Source: Lachnospiraceae bacterium
Lineage (GTDB): Bacteria; Bacillota; Clostridia; Lachnospirales; Lachnospiraceae
DNA length: 64,000 nucleotides
Reading direction: 5' to 3'
Assembly: GCA_014804265.1 (NCBI GenBank)
Contig: JAAVAC010000055.1
Span: forward strand, 1 to 64,000
The notes beneath the pieces are model-generated. The model searched no databases, was not told the DNA's origin, and was given only the letters and a program-made list of their open reading frames with translations. Both the position numbers and the translations under genes were made by a program. Shown here piece after piece: positions 53,114 through 62,638 of this stretch (within the stretch, counting starts at the first letter, position 1; each line of letters begins with the position of its first letter).

Positions 53114-53941
53114 TTGGATTTTTACAGGGATATCCGTTATCTGGACTATCAGGACGGCGAAAACAGCAGGGAGAATGTTGGGAGCGTTAAGCTTTTCTTT
53201 CGGGGAAATGCAGGAAAGGCTGAGATTTATATTAAGAAAATACCATGCCTTTATCCGATAGAATGCAAGTTGGCAGTTTCGAGGCAGGGAGCCGTCTCTT
53301 ATACAAGATGGGTGGAAATTGACAGGACAGATTGGCGGAAAGATTTCGCATTTTCCTGGGACCAGCCTTATGACAATGTGGAAGTGGAATTGCTTATGAG
53401 CAAAGAACGGAAAATTTGTGTCAAAAAAAAGGAGTTGGATACAAAGCAGGAGCTTACAGCGCTTTATGAGGAAAAGCATCCTGTTCGGATGCAGCAGATC
53501 AGCAGGGATGAAATCGAATATGTTCCAATGAGAAATGACAGGAACAAGGAAGAACATCCGGACACAAAGGAAATGCCCCAGGATAGGCTTGCGGAAAAAG
53601 GAAAGGAAGCTCCCGGCTCGTCCGGACAGAAAACTATAAAACTGGCAGGAAGGGAAAATGAATATTACATGTCCCGGCTCAGTGAGCTTGGAGAGCTTTC
53701 TAAAGATTTAGAGCCTTTGGAGCATAATAGCTTTCTGCTTCATGGATATTTTAATTACAGGCATTTGTTGATACGGAAAGAGGGAGAACGGTTTTTAGTA
53801 GGGGTGCCGGGCAACTATTATTACCGGGAGGAAATGGTAGCCGCAATGTTTGGATTTCCCAATTTTGTTCCGGCGAAACGGGAGGATTCTGTTTTGGAAG
53901 GAGAAAAAACAGTTGGGGAATTTGGATATTATTTCGAATGA
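53114..53941 (+). CDS. Uncharacterised protein (DUF6128-like)
   Basis: A 275-residue protein not firmly assigned. An N-terminal part (MDFYRDIRYLDYQDG, then KLFFRGNAGKAEIYI) looks like a beta domain, a charged, probably disordered linker covers about 125-190, and a C-terminal part has HGYFNYRHLLIRKEGERFLVGVPG and NYYYREEMVAAMFGFPNF. The layout resembles DUF6128 proteins of Lachnospiraceae. TTG 53114 has AGGAGGGGG 5 bases upstream and is preferred over ATGs at 53018 and 53090. It ends 21 bases from the convergent NrdG-like gene. Confidence 0.65.
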   Translation: MDFYRDIRYLDYQDGENSRENVGSVKLFFRGNAGKAEIYIKKIPCLYPIECKLAVSRQGAVSYTRWVEIDRTDWRKDFAFSWDQPYDNVEVELLMSKERKICVKKKELDTKQELTALYEEKHPVRMQQISRDEIEYVPMRNDRNKEEHPDTKEMPQDRLAEKGKEAPGSSGQKTIKLAGRENEYYMSRLSELGELSKDLEPLEHNSFLLHGYFNYRHLLIRKEGERFLVGVPGNYYYREEMVAAMFGFPNFVPAKREDSVLEGEKTVGEFGYYFE

Positions 53942-53962
53942 ATGCAACTGCCGTTTCACATC

Positions 53963-54691
53963 TCAAATGCCCCGAACGCATACCTGATGAAAATGAGGAG
54001 CGAGGATTTTTGCAAATTCCAATAGTTCCTCTTTTTTATACCCATGAAACCCTTTTTGTATCATATGAGGACTTTCCTCATAGCTTTGCAAAAAATAGTT
54101 ATCGCTGCCGTGAAGCCAACGGCCAATTTCTTCAAAGGATTCCCTGCAGTGAAATTCTTTCACTACAGTGGTCCTGAACTCATAAGGAATACCGCTGCTT
54201 CGTATCAGCCCTATGGATTTTTCCAACAGGTTAAGAGTAAAGTCAGAAGTGGGGCATTCAGCCCTATGGGCACAGGCATCCGGGAATCCGGCAATCATTC
54301 CATAATGCTCCCTATCCCCTTTGATATCCATTGCGATATAATCCAATAAATGCTCCTCCATCAAATGCTCCAGCACATCCGGTTTCGAGCCGTTTGTATC
54401 CAGTTTCACGCAAAGTCCAAGTTCCCGGATGACTCCTATCAGCTCCGGCAGCTCTTTTGCCAAAGTAGGCTCGCCGCCGGTAATGCAGACGCCTGTCAGT
54501 ATGTGGGCACGTTTTTTTAAGAAAGACCGGATTTCCTCCATAGGAATCAGCGGCAATGTGTCTGGATGCAGTACCAGGTCTCCATTATGGCAAAAAGGGC
54601 ATCTGAAATTACAGCCTCCCAAAAAGACAGTAGCTGCCACATGTTCCGGATAGTCTAATAAAGTTGTCTTATTGAAACCGCATATTTGCAT
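53963..54691 (-). CDS. nrdG: Anaerobic ribonucleotide reductase-activating protein (radical SAM, NrdG-like)
   Basis: A 242-residue radical SAM enzyme. FNKTTLLDYPEHVAATVFLGGCNFRCPFCHN carries the 4Fe-4S cysteines C27, C31 and C34, with GGEPTL and DTNGS motifs following. It matches NrdG-type activases that generate the glycyl radical of the anaerobic reductase NrdD. NrdD is not adjacent, so the target is inferred. It is convergent with the DUF6128-like gene. Confidence 0.85.
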   Translation of the reverse strand: MQICGFNKTTLLDYPEHVAATVFLGGCNFRCPFCHNGDLVLHPDTLPLIPMEEIRSFLKKRAHILTGVCITGGEPTLAKELPELIGVIRELGLCVKLDTNGSKPDVLEHLMEEHLLDYIAMDIKGDREHYGMIAGFPDACAHRAECPTSDFTLNLLEKSIGLIRSSGIPYEFRTTVVKEFHCRESFEEIGRWLHGSDNYFLQSYEESPHMIQKGFHGYKKEELLEFAKILAPHFHQVCVRGI

Positions 54692-54797
54692 AAGAGTACC
54701 TCTTTGTGGTAAGATAAAAATAGTATAAATAAATTGGAAATGCTCTCTTTATTTTAATGAATGAAAGATAGGATGGCAAGAGGTTTTCCCGCCGAGC

Positions 54798-55031
54798 CAC
54801 AAAAATCAATTATCAGTCAGAGGCTCCCGCCATAGGCACCGGGACGAATGCCGGGCAGGGAAATTTTCTGCATCGCCACGCTTTCGCTCTATAAAAACGC
54901 AACAGTGCTAAGCTCGAGAGTACCTCGCTAAGCGCTGGCGTCTTTATAAGGGCTCCTTAGAAAACATTCCCTGCCCGGCATTCGTCCCGGTGTCTATGGC
55001 GGGAGCCTCTGACTGATCATTGATTTTTGTG
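54798..55031 (+). repeat. Long hairpin repeat, copy 3 (complete, 234 bp)
   Basis: Outer arms (54798-54868 and about 54961-55031) match over about 67 of 71 positions. The core (CTCTATAAAAACGCAACAG to GCTGGCGTCTTTATAAGG) is nearly identical to copy 1, and the outermost 30 bases (AAATCAAT, TCAGTCAGAGGCTC) are shared with copy 1. The intervening arm (GGGACGAATGCCGGGCAGGG) is different from copy 1 but fully paired within this copy. It fills the gap between the NrdG-like gene and tadA and ends 32 bases before tadA. Confidence 0.95.
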
Positions 55032-55063
55032 CCAGGGAGTATGATAGCAGGAGTTTATAAAAT

Positions 55064-55570
55064 ATGGCGGATGCTGTGAAAAAAATGGAAAAAAGGGAAT
55101 ATTCCCCCCACGAAAAATATATGAAGGAAGCCTTGAAGCAGGCGAAAAAGGCAGAGGCGTTAAATGAGGTGCCCATAGGCTGTGTAATCGTATACGAAGG
55201 AAAGATTATTGCAAGAGCTTATAACCGCAGGAACACGGATAAAAATACCCTTGCCCATGCGGAGATAGCGGCGATCAAAAAGGCCAGCAAGAAGCTGGGG
55301 GACTGGCGGCTGGAAGGATGTAGCCTGTATGTAACCTTAGAACCCTGTCAGATGTGTGCCGGAGCCATTGTGCAGGCAAGAATAACGGAAGTGGTCATGG
55401 CAAGCATGAATCCCAAGGCAGGATGCGGCGGTTCCGTGCTGAACCTCCTTGAGATGGAAGAGTTCAACCATCAGGTAAAAGTCACAAGAGGAGTTCTGGG
55501 AGAAGAATGCAGCAAAATGTTAAGTGCATTTTTTACCAGATTAAGGGAAAAGAAGAAGGAAAGCAAATAG
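55064..55570 (+). CDS. tadA: tRNA adenosine(34) deaminase
   Basis: A 168-residue zinc deaminase that makes inosine at the wobble position of tRNA-Arg(ACG). HAE at 65-67 and PCQMC (Cys95, Cys98) form the catalytic zinc site. The C-terminal KMLSAFFTRLREKK is typical. The N-terminal 15 residues are a slight extension before HEKYMKEALKQA. AGGAG lies about 10 bases upstream, right after hairpin copy 3. Confidence 0.95.
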   Translation: MADAVKKMEKREYSPHEKYMKEALKQAKKAEALNEVPIGCVIVYEGKIIARAYNRRNTDKNTLAHAEIAAIKKASKKLGDWRLEGCSLYVTLEPCQMCAGAIVQARITEVVMASMNPKAGCGGSVLNLLEMEEFNHQVKVTRGVLGEECSKMLSAFFTRLREKKKESK

Positions 55571-55576
55571 AAAAAG

Positions 55577-57310
55577 ATGAAGGTTTTATTAGTTGCTTTA
55601 AATGCAAAGTACATACATTCAAATCCGGCCATATACAGCCTGCGGGCATATGCCGGAATCTATAAAGAGCATATTGAGTTAGTGGAATACACCATAAATC
55701 AGCCTCTGGAGGAAATTATGGGAGATATTTATAAAAGGAAGCCGGATGTGCTGGCATTTTCCTGTTATATCTGGAATATCTCGGATATCTTTTCTCTTAC
55801 CGGGGAGCTAAGGAAGATACTGCCTAAGGTGCCTGTCTGGCTTGGCGGTCCGGAGGTTTCCTTTGACAGCCGGCAGATTCTTAAGGAACATGGAGAAATT
55901 ACCGGCATCATGGCAGGAGAAGGGGAAGAAACCTTTTTAGAGCTGATGGAGCATTATGTAGAGGGAGGAAAACCATTGTCTGCCATAAAAGGGCTTGTCT
56001 TAAAAGAAGGAGAAACAGGAGAGAGACCCTTAACGGATTTAAACAGACTTCCCTTTCTATATGAAAGGCTGGAGGATTTCCAGCATAAGATCATTTACTA
56101 TGAATCCGGCAGGGGATGTCCGTTTCGATGCAGCTATTGTCTTTCTTCCATAGATAAGACGGTGCGTTTTCGGAATCTGGACATTGTAAAAAGAGAGCTT
56201 CAATTTTTTTTGGACAACCGGGTAAAACAGGTAAAGTTCGTGGACCGGACTTTTAATTGCAACCATGAACATGCCATGGGCATTTGGCAATACATCAAAG
56301 AGCATGACAATGGCATGACAAATTTTCATTTTGAAGTGGCGGCAGATTTATTAAACCAGGAAGAAATCGCCCTTTTGAATAGCCTGAGGCCGGGAGCCGT
56401 CCAATTGGAAATCGGAGTCCAGTCCACCAATCCCGCTACCATTTCAGAAATCCACAGAGTAATGGATGTGGAAAAGCTTAAGAAAATCGTGGCGGCCATA
56501 AAAAGAGGCAATAACATCCACCAACATCTGGACTTGATTGCGGGGCTTCCTTATGAGGATTTTGAAACCTTTCAACAATCTTTTAATCAAGTGTATGCTA
56601 TGAAGCCCCAGCAGCTCCAGCTTGGCTTTTTAAAAGTATTAAAGGGTTCTGACATACATAAAAATGCGGAGAAATACGGTATTGTATATACATCGAGAGA
56701 GCCTTATGAGGTATTGTATACAAAATGGATTTCCTACGAAGAAATCAGAAAGCTGAAGCGGATAGAAGAAATGGTGGAGCTGTATTACAATAGCAGCCAG
56801 TTCACCACCACACTGCCTATATTGGAAAAGCTGTTTGACAGTCCTTTTTCTCTTTATGAAGCTCTTGCAGAATATTATGAAAGGGAGGGATATTTCACCA
56901 ATTCCCCTTCCAGAACTTACCGCTATTTGATTCTTTTGGAATTTGCTATAAATAAAAGTGCAGACGGAATCTATTGTGAGGAATTCTTTAAAGAGCTGCT
57001 TACAATGGATTTCTATTTAAGGGAAAATGCAAAAAGCCGTCCTGCCTTCGCAAAGGATTTAACATCCTATAAGGATGCCATAAGAGACGTTTATCGACAG
57101 GAAGAGGCAGAAAGAATATTGCTTCCGGGCTATATGGCTTATGATGCAAGGCAGATGGCAAAAATGACCCATGTGGAAGTTTTTGACTATGATTTGCATA
57201 CAGGAGAAAAACTACGGGTTCCCAAATTCGTGCTGTTTGACTATAAGGAACGTTCTCCTCTGACATATCAGGCCGCCCTGCATGAAATCACCGATAGGAG
57301 GAGCTTATGA
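55577..57310 (+). CDS. B12-binding radical SAM protein (DUF4080)
   Basis: A 577-residue protein. A B12-binding-like N-terminal domain (VLLVALNAKYIHSNPA, VWLGGPEVSFD) is followed by the radical SAM core with CPFRCSYC (about 181-188), EIGVQS and LDLIAGLPYE, then a C-terminal DUF4080 region. The family is close to tRNA-modifying and methylating enzymes, but no substrate is known. It lies 6 bases after tadA and overlaps nth by ATGA, so the three form a tadA-radical SAM-nth operon. Confidence 0.9.
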   Translation: MKVLLVALNAKYIHSNPAIYSLRAYAGIYKEHIELVEYTINQPLEEIMGDIYKRKPDVLAFSCYIWNISDIFSLTGELRKILPKVPVWLGGPEVSFDSRQILKEHGEITGIMAGEGEETFLELMEHYVEGGKPLSAIKGLVLKEGETGERPLTDLNRLPFLYERLEDFQHKIIYYESGRGCPFRCSYCLSSIDKTVRFRNLDIVKRELQFFLDNRVKQVKFVDRTFNCNHEHAMGIWQYIKEHDNGMTNFHFEVAADLLNQEEIALLNSLRPGAVQLEIGVQSTNPATISEIHRVMDVEKLKKIVAAIKRGNNIHQHLDLIAGLPYEDFETFQQSFNQVYAMKPQQLQLGFLKVLKGSDIHKNAEKYGIVYTSREPYEVLYTKWISYEEIRKLKRIEEMVELYYNSSQFTTTLPILEKLFDSPFSLYEALAEYYEREGYFTNSPSRTYRYLILLEFAINKSADGIYCEEFFKELLTMDFYLRENAKSRPAFAKDLTSYKDAIRDVYRQEEAERILLPGYMAYDARQMAKMTHVEVFDYDLHTGEKLRVPKFVLFDYKERSPLTYQAALHEITDRRSL

Positions 57311-57936
57311 AAAAACGTACAAAAGAAATACTGGACAAGCTGGATGAAGTCTATACCACAGAATATAAATGCTATTTAAATCACGAAAATGCATGGCAGT
57401 TGTTGATTGCCACCATGTTAAGCGCTCAATGTACCGATGCCAGAGTCAATATCGTGACAAAGGATTTGTTTCAAAAATATAAAAGTCCACAGGATTTTGC
57501 GGATGCGGATTTAAAGGAGCTGGAGCAGGATATCAAATCTACCGGATTTTATCACAACAAGGCCAAAAATATTATTGCCTGCTGTAAGGATCTGGTAACC
57601 ATTCATGGTGGAGAAGTGCCATCTGACATAGAAGCGCTGACCGCCCTGCAGGGAGTGGGAAGGAAGACCGCAAATGTCATAAGGGGCAATATTTTTCATG
57701 AACCCAGCGTGGTAGTGGATACTCATGTAAAACGGATATCCAAAAAGCTTGGGTTTACAAAAGAAGAGGATCCGGTCAAGATTGAACAGGATTTGATGAA
57801 GGTTCTTCCAAAAGACCACTGGATTTTGTATAATATACAGATTATTACATTTGGAAGGCAGATCTGCATGGCAAGGAACCCCAAGTGTCAGGAATGTTTT
57901 TTGACGGAATACTGTTCTTATTATAAAGAAAAGTGA
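57307..57936 (+). CDS. nth: Endonuclease III
   Basis: A 209-residue DNA glycosylase/AP lyase of base excision repair. The HhH motif and catalytic Lys are in LQGVGRKTANVIRGN, the catalytic Asp in VVDTHVKRISKKLG, and the Fe-S cysteines CMARNPKCQECFLTEYC near the C-terminus. The start overlaps the stop of the radical SAM gene (ATGA). Confidence 0.96.
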   Translation: MKKRTKEILDKLDEVYTTEYKCYLNHENAWQLLIATMLSAQCTDARVNIVTKDLFQKYKSPQDFADADLKELEQDIKSTGFYHNKAKNIIACCKDLVTIHGGEVPSDIEALTALQGVGRKTANVIRGNIFHEPSVVVDTHVKRISKKLGFTKEEDPVKIEQDLMKVLPKDHWILYNIQIITFGRQICMARNPKCQECFLTEYCSYYKEK

Positions 57937-57951
57937 AAAGAGGATGCGTGC

Positions 57952-58671
57952 ATGGAGTCTTATGTGGTGGTGGATTTAGAAACTACTGGATTGAACCCAA
58001 AAGAAGATAAAATCATAGAAATCGGTGCCATTAAGATAGAGGGGGGACAGCAGGCAGATACCTTCAGGACTCTTGTAAATCCCGGGAGAATTCTATCGGA
58101 AAGAGTTCAGAATATTACCCATCTTACCGATAAAGATTTGGAAGAGGCGCCTTATATAGAAGAAGTGATTCCGAAATATCTGGAGTTTGCCGGGGAGTAT
58201 CCTCTTGTGGGACACCGGATATTATTTGATTTTTCTTTTTTGAAAAGAGCGGCGGTAAATTGTGGATTTTCTTATGAAAGAGATGGAGTGGATACGCTGA
58301 GGATCGCAAGAATCTGTCTGCCGGAGCTGGAAAGCAGGAGCCTGCCCAATCTGTGCCGTCATTTTGGAATCGCCCATCAGGCTCACAGGGCATTTGGAGA
58401 TGCCAAGGCAACATTGGAATTGTTCCAGATTCTCACAGAGCGGTTTTATGAAGAGAATGATAAGCTGTTTCAGCCAAGAGAGCTTAAGTATCAGGTAAAG
58501 AAAGAACAGCCTGCTACCAAATCCCAGAAAAAGCATATCTTGAAGCTGCTGAAGTATCATTCTCTTACGTCCGAATATGATCTTGACAGGATTACGAGAG
58601 GTGAGGCAAGCCGTTATGCGGACAGCATCATCCTTCACTATGGACGGTGTCCGAAAGAATCGCAAGGATAG
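57952..58671 (+). CDS. DnaQ-like 3'-5' exonuclease
   Basis: A 239-residue protein. The exonuclease domain (about 1-165) has the DEDDh set: Asp8 and Glu10 in VVDLETTG, Asp in LVGHRILFDFSF, and His and Asp in HRAFGDAKAT. A C-terminal tail (about 170-239) with QKKHILKLLKYHSL is family-specific and not recognised. It resembles the PolC-type epsilon domain as a stand-alone repair or proofreading exonuclease. Its 3' end overlaps the convergent TPR-like gene by 44 bases. Confidence 0.9.
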   Translation: MESYVVVDLETTGLNPKEDKIIEIGAIKIEGGQQADTFRTLVNPGRILSERVQNITHLTDKDLEEAPYIEEVIPKYLEFAGEYPLVGHRILFDFSFLKRAAVNCGFSYERDGVDTLRIARICLPELESRSLPNLCRHFGIAHQAHRAFGDAKATLELFQILTERFYEENDKLFQPRELKYQVKKEQPATKSQKKHILKLLKYHSLTSEYDLDRITRGEASRYADSIILHYGRCPKESQG

Positions 58672-59245
58672 GCTTTTTCATTATGGAGTTCAGCTTTTTT
58701 GCGGCAAGAATCAGATCCTGGATTTTGGAAACCTGCCCCCTGCTTTTATAAATAGAAGCCAGAAGCTTGTAGTTTCCGCTGATGTCCGTTCCGATGGAAA
58801 CAGCGAATTCCAAGGGAATCAAAGCTTCCTCTTCATAGCCTGCTTCATAAAGGAGGCTGCCCCACTGATACAGAGTCCGGACTAACAAGGTGTAATTTTG
58901 ATCATATTCTGACAAAACGGTAATATTGGCAGTGCCATATTGGAGCTTTAAATCGGTATTGGTAAATTCTGAAAGATTTACTATTTTTAAATCCTTTAAA
59001 GCATTGATTTGATCTATGCAGTCCTGCAGCTTTGGATTTTCCGTCAGGATATGGAAAGGCAGCCGTTCATAGGGAATCTGCACATAGTTTAAGCCATCCA
59101 GGGATTTCTTACGGACATTGTTTGCTTCCCGTTCCCGTTCCCAGAAGGCTTCTTCCGCTTTTCGATTGTTTTTGTCAGATTTGGAAAGCTGGTAAGTAAG
59201 CCAGCAGCCGAATACAATAAAGCTTGCCAAAATAATAAAATTCAT
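58628..59245 (-). CDS. Membrane-anchored TPR-like protein, unknown
   Basis: A 205-residue protein. One N-terminal helix (MNFIILASFIVFGCWLTYQL) is followed by a charged stretch and a helical domain whose C-terminal part, TLYQWGSLLYEAGYEEEALIPLEFAVSIGTDISGNYKLLASIYKS by pattern, reads as TPR-like repeats. It probably acts as a cytosolic-face or extracellular scaffold. ATG 59245 follows AAAGGAT; a longer frame to 59389 has no family support. It is divergent from the VanW gene and overlaps the exonuclease gene tail to tail. Confidence 0.72.
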   Translation of the reverse strand: MNFIILASFIVFGCWLTYQLSKSDKNNRKAEEAFWEREREANNVRKKSLDGLNYVQIPYERLPFHILTENPKLQDCIDQINALKDLKIVNLSEFTNTDLKLQYGTANITVLSEYDQNYTLLVRTLYQWGSLLYEAGYEEEALIPLEFAVSIGTDISGNYKLLASIYKSRGQVSKIQDLILAAKKLNSIMKKPILAILSDTVHSEG

Positions 59246-59418
59246 ATATAATATCCTTTCAGTAAGAAGGTGAATCAAAATGTTTAATAATAAAAAATCA
59301 AAACAAATTTTTTCAACAATCATTATTATTATTTTAATTCTGTCAATGGTAGTGCCAATGGCTGTTTCTATTTTCTGACAGTAGGCCACTACAACAGATT
59401 ATAACACGAGGAGGCATT

Positions 59419-60990
59419 ATGAGAAAGTATATTATTCCATTGTTTGCAATATTTTTGTCTTTTCTTTTTGCGGGTGTCATGGAAACACAGGCAGCAGCCA
59501 ATAAGGATACAATTGAAAATGGAATTTTTATAGGTGAAGTGGAGGTTTCCGGTATGACGGAAGAAGAAGCTGTTTCGGCTGTTTCCGAATATGTTTCTAC
59601 CTTAGAAGATAAGGCTATTACCTTAAATGCCATGAATAACAATCATCTGCCTGTTTCGGCAGGAGATCTCAAGCTTTCCTGGAAGAATAAAGAAGTGGTA
59701 GAAGAGGCGCTTTCCCTTGGAAAAGTGGGAAATATCGTACAGAGATATAAGGCGTTAAAGGATTTAGAATATGAAAATAAGGTGTTTGAGATAACCTATG
59801 ATTTTGACAAAGAGGCTATCACAAAGATTTTAGAAGAGGACTGTGCAGAGTTTAATGTGTCCGCACAGGATGCAACCCTTACAAGGGAAAACGGCGCATT
59901 CGTCATCGAACCGGGACAAACAGGAGTCATCATTGATGTGGCAGGCTCTGCTTCGGCTATTTATGATTATCTTACTACGGAGTGGACAGGAGATGAAGCT
60001 TCCATTGATTTAAAGGTGGAGGTAGACGAGCCAAGGGGAACCGAGGAGGAATTATCCAAGGTAAAGGATGTGCTTGGTACTTTTACCACCAGTTACTCTT
60101 CTTCAGGCTATAATCGTTCCGGCAATGTGTCAAACGGCTGCCGGTTAGTAAACGGTACATTGCTTTATCCGGGAGATTCTTTTTCCATGTATGAAACGGT
60201 AAGCCCCTTTACAGAGGCAAACGGATATTTTGAAGCAGGCTCTTATTTAAACGGTATGGTAGTGGACAGCCTTGGAGGAGGAATCTGTCAGGTTTCCACA
60301 ACCCTGTACAATGCAGTATTAAAGGCAGAACTGGATGTGACGGAGCGTCATAACCATTCCATGATCGTAACCTATGTAGATCCTTCTGCCGACGCAGCCA
60401 TTGCAGGAACCGCAAAGGACTTCAAATTCGTCAACAATCTGGAACATCCTATCTATATAGAAGGAGTTACAGCGGATAAAAAGATAACCTTTACTATTTA
60501 CGGAGTGGAGACAAGGCCTTCCAACCGTAAGGTCACCTATGAAAGTGAAGTAATTAGTAAGACTACACCGGATGGGGAAAAGGTAATTGCAGACGGTGGA
60601 CAGCCTATCGGATTCATTGACGTACAGTCAGCCCACATAGGCTATGTGGCACAGCTTTGGAAGGTTGTTACTGTAGACGGTGTGGAGGAAAGCCGTACTC
60701 AGGTAAATAAAAGTACCTATAAAATGACGCCGAGAACAGCAGTGGTAGGAACCGCTTCGGCAGATCCGAATGCAACAGCAGCAATGAATGCAGCCATTGC
60801 AACCCAAAACATTGATCATGTGAAAAGTACCATTGCTTCTGTAAAAAATGCACCGGCAGATCCGGCTCAGGCAGCAGCCCAGGCGGCTCTTGCCCAACAG
60901 CAGGCAGCTATAGCGGCACAGCAGGCAGCCCAGGAGGCCGCACAGCAGGCAGCTCAGGAGGCAGCCCAACAGCAGCCACCTGCCCAATAA
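59419..60990 (+). CDS. VanW-family secreted protein with Ala/Gln-rich tail
   Basis: A 523-residue protein. The signal peptide ends near METQAAA. A putative peptidoglycan-binding region (PGBD_4-like repeat, about 35-190) precedes the VanW domain, recognised from GDSFSMYETVSPFTEANGY and SLGGGICQVSTTLYNAVLKAEL, with HNHSM following. The last 50 residues are almost all Ala and Gln in imperfect repeats and end QQPPAQ, a flexible tail. VanW-domain proteins occur with glycopeptide resistance but also as general cell-wall proteins; nothing near it is a van cluster. Confidence 0.88.
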   Translation: MRKYIIPLFAIFLSFLFAGVMETQAAANKDTIENGIFIGEVEVSGMTEEEAVSAVSEYVSTLEDKAITLNAMNNNHLPVSAGDLKLSWKNKEVVEEALSLGKVGNIVQRYKALKDLEYENKVFEITYDFDKEAITKILEEDCAEFNVSAQDATLTRENGAFVIEPGQTGVIIDVAGSASAIYDYLTTEWTGDEASIDLKVEVDEPRGTEEELSKVKDVLGTFTTSYSSSGYNRSGNVSNGCRLVNGTLLYPGDSFSMYETVSPFTEANGYFEAGSYLNGMVVDSLGGGICQVSTTLYNAVLKAELDVTERHNHSMIVTYVDPSADAAIAGTAKDFKFVNNLEHPIYIEGVTADKKITFTIYGVETRPSNRKVTYESEVISKTTPDGEKVIADGGQPIGFIDVQSAHIGYVAQLWKVVTVDGVEESRTQVNKSTYKMTPRTAVVGTASADPNATAAMNAAIATQNIDHVKSTIASVKNAPADPAQAAAQAALAQQQAAIAAQQAAQEAAQQAAQEAAQQQPPAQ

Positions 60991-61021
60991 GGAAACAAAA
61001 AATAAAACAGAAATGTGACTG

Positions 61022-61045
61022 GGAAGTTCCGGTATGGGAACTTCC
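61022..61045 (+). other. Hairpin after vanW, possible weak terminator
   Basis: GGAAGTTCC (61022-61030) pairs perfectly with GGAACTTCC (61037-61045). TATCATTATATA follows, so the T run is poor. Confidence 0.55.
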
Positions 61046-61109
61046 TATCATTATATAAGCTGTTATTCTATATAATAGAAATGTATGCCTGTTCTATTAG
61101 GAGGCAAAT

Positions 61110-62105
61110 ATGAAAATCGGAAAAGTACCGGAAACTGTATTAAAACGTTCCATATTAAAACAAGTACATAACAGGCGGGATGAAGTGCTGGTCGGTCCCG
61201 GAGTAGGGGAAGACTGCGCCATCCTGGAGCTTAAGGAGGGAGAGACCTTTCTGGTATCCACCGATCCTATTACAGGGGCAACCAGGGATGTGGGAAAGCT
61301 GGCGGTGCATATTACTGCCAATGACATTGCTTCCAGCGGAGGAGAACTGATTGGAGTGATGCTGACGGCTCTGTTGCCTCCTGATACGGAAGAACCTGAG
61401 ATCAAACAGATGATGGCAGATGTGGAGGAAGCATGTGCTCGGTTGAATATGCAGGTTTTAGGAGGCCATACGGAAATTACCGATGCGGTGAACAGACCTG
61501 TGCTGACGGTGACCGGTATCGGCAAGGGGAAAAAAGAACGATTGATTACGACTAAGAATGTCAAGCCCGGTCAGGATGTGGTGGTGACCAAGTGGATTGG
61601 GTTAGAGGGGACTTCTATTTTAGCAAAAGAAAGGGAAGAAGAGCTTCTTACAAGATATCCCAGACATCTGATTGATACTGCAAAAGGCTTTGACCAATAT
61701 TTGTCCGTAGTGAAAGAGGCCGCCACCGCCATTAAGTCCGGCGCAAGTGCTATGCATGACGTGACGGAGGGCGGAATTTTTGGTGCACTCTGGGAAGTGG
61801 CAGAAGGCGCAGGCGTTGGACTACAAATCGATTTAATGAAGCTTCCAATCAAGCAGGAAACGGTAGAAATCTGTGAATATTTCCGTATCAGTCCCTATGA
61901 GCTGATTTCCAGCGGAAGCATGCTGATTATTACGGACAATGGACATGATCTGGTAGCAGCCCTGAAAGAGCAGGGAATCCACGGGACAGTGGTGGGAAAA
62001 ACCACGGACAGCAATGACAGAGTTGTTATAAACGGAGAGGAAAGCAGATTTTTAGAGCCGCCGAAAACAGATGAACTGTATAAGGCATTAGGCATGAATG
62101 AGTAA
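61110..62105 (+). CDS. AIR synthase-like protein (HypE/ThiL-type fold)
   Basis: A 331-residue PurM-like ATP-binding protein. VGPGVGEDCAILEL, STDPITGATRDVGKLAVHITANDIASSGGE and the HDVTEGGIFGALWEVAEGAG motif are typical of HypE-like AIR synthase relatives. Lack of hydrogenase maturation genes nearby and of the HypE C-terminal Cys motif (the end is YKALGMNE) argue against HypE itself. Its reaction is unknown. TATAAT at 61071 is a possible -10. Confidence 0.87.
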   Translation: MKIGKVPETVLKRSILKQVHNRRDEVLVGPGVGEDCAILELKEGETFLVSTDPITGATRDVGKLAVHITANDIASSGGELIGVMLTALLPPDTEEPEIKQMMADVEEACARLNMQVLGGHTEITDAVNRPVLTVTGIGKGKKERLITTKNVKPGQDVVVTKWIGLEGTSILAKEREEELLTRYPRHLIDTAKGFDQYLSVVKEAATAIKSGASAMHDVTEGGIFGALWEVAEGAGVGLQIDLMKLPIKQETVEICEYFRISPYELISSGSMLIITDNGHDLVAALKEQGIHGTVVGKTTDSNDRVVINGEESRFLEPPKTDELYKALGMNE

Positions 62106-62155
62106 GCATTAGAATTGTATTAAAAAATAAGGGAATTATAAAGGAGATTAAAAGG

Positions 62156-62638
62156 ATGAGAGAACAGATTTTATCCATTATAGAAAAGAACAGCCGTATT
62201 GATATAAAAGAGTTGGCAGTGATTTTGGGAATGCCGGAGATTGATGTGGCAAATGAATTAAAGAAAATGGAAGAGGAAGGAGTTATCTGCGGCTATCATA
62301 CACTGGTAGACTGGGAAAAGACCTCAATTGAAAAAGTAACTGCCCTGATTGAAGTCCGTGTGACACCACAGAGGGGACAGGGCTTTGACAACATTGCAGA
62401 ACGGATTTATAAATACCCGGAGGTTCATGCAGTTTATTTGATTTCCGGAGGATATGACTTGTTAGTAACTTTGGAAGGGAAGTCCTTAAAGGAGGTTTCC
62501 AATTTTGTTTCCGACAAATTATCCACTCTGGAATCCGTACTCAGTACGGCAACTCACTTTATTTTAAAGAAATATAAGGATCACGGAACGATTTTAGCAA
62601 CGAAAACAACAGACGAAAGGATGAAGATTACACCATGA
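62156..62638 (+). CDS. Lrp/AsnC-family transcriptional regulator
   Basis: A 160-residue regulator. The N-terminal HTH has IEKNSRIDIKELAVILGMPEIDVANELKKMEEEGVI and the C-terminal RAM (ligand) domain has TALIEVRVTPQRGQGFDNIAERI. It overlaps the aminotransferase gene through ATGA, so it probably regulates that gene in response to an amino acid. Confidence 0.93.
   Translation: MREQILSIIEKNSRIDIKELAVILGMPEIDVANELKKMEEEGVICGYHTLVDWEKTSIEKVTALIEVRVTPQRGQGFDNIAERIYKYPEVHAVYLISGGYDLLVTLEGKSLKEVSNFVSDKLSTLESVLSTATHFILKKYKDHGTILATKTTDERMKITP

Noticed and set aside
264..55031. Hairpin repeats considered as a CRISPR array
   Set aside because: The copies are tens of kilobases apart, each is one large palindrome, and there are no spacers or cas genes.
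264..55031. Hairpin repeats considered as insertion sequences
   Set aside because: No open frame for a transposase, no defined short terminal repeats and no target duplications visible; left as repeats of unknown mechanism.
59419..60990. VanW gene as evidence of vancomycin resistance
   Set aside because: No vanR/S/H/A/X-like genes lie nearby, and VanW-domain proteins are common in sensitive Firmicutes.
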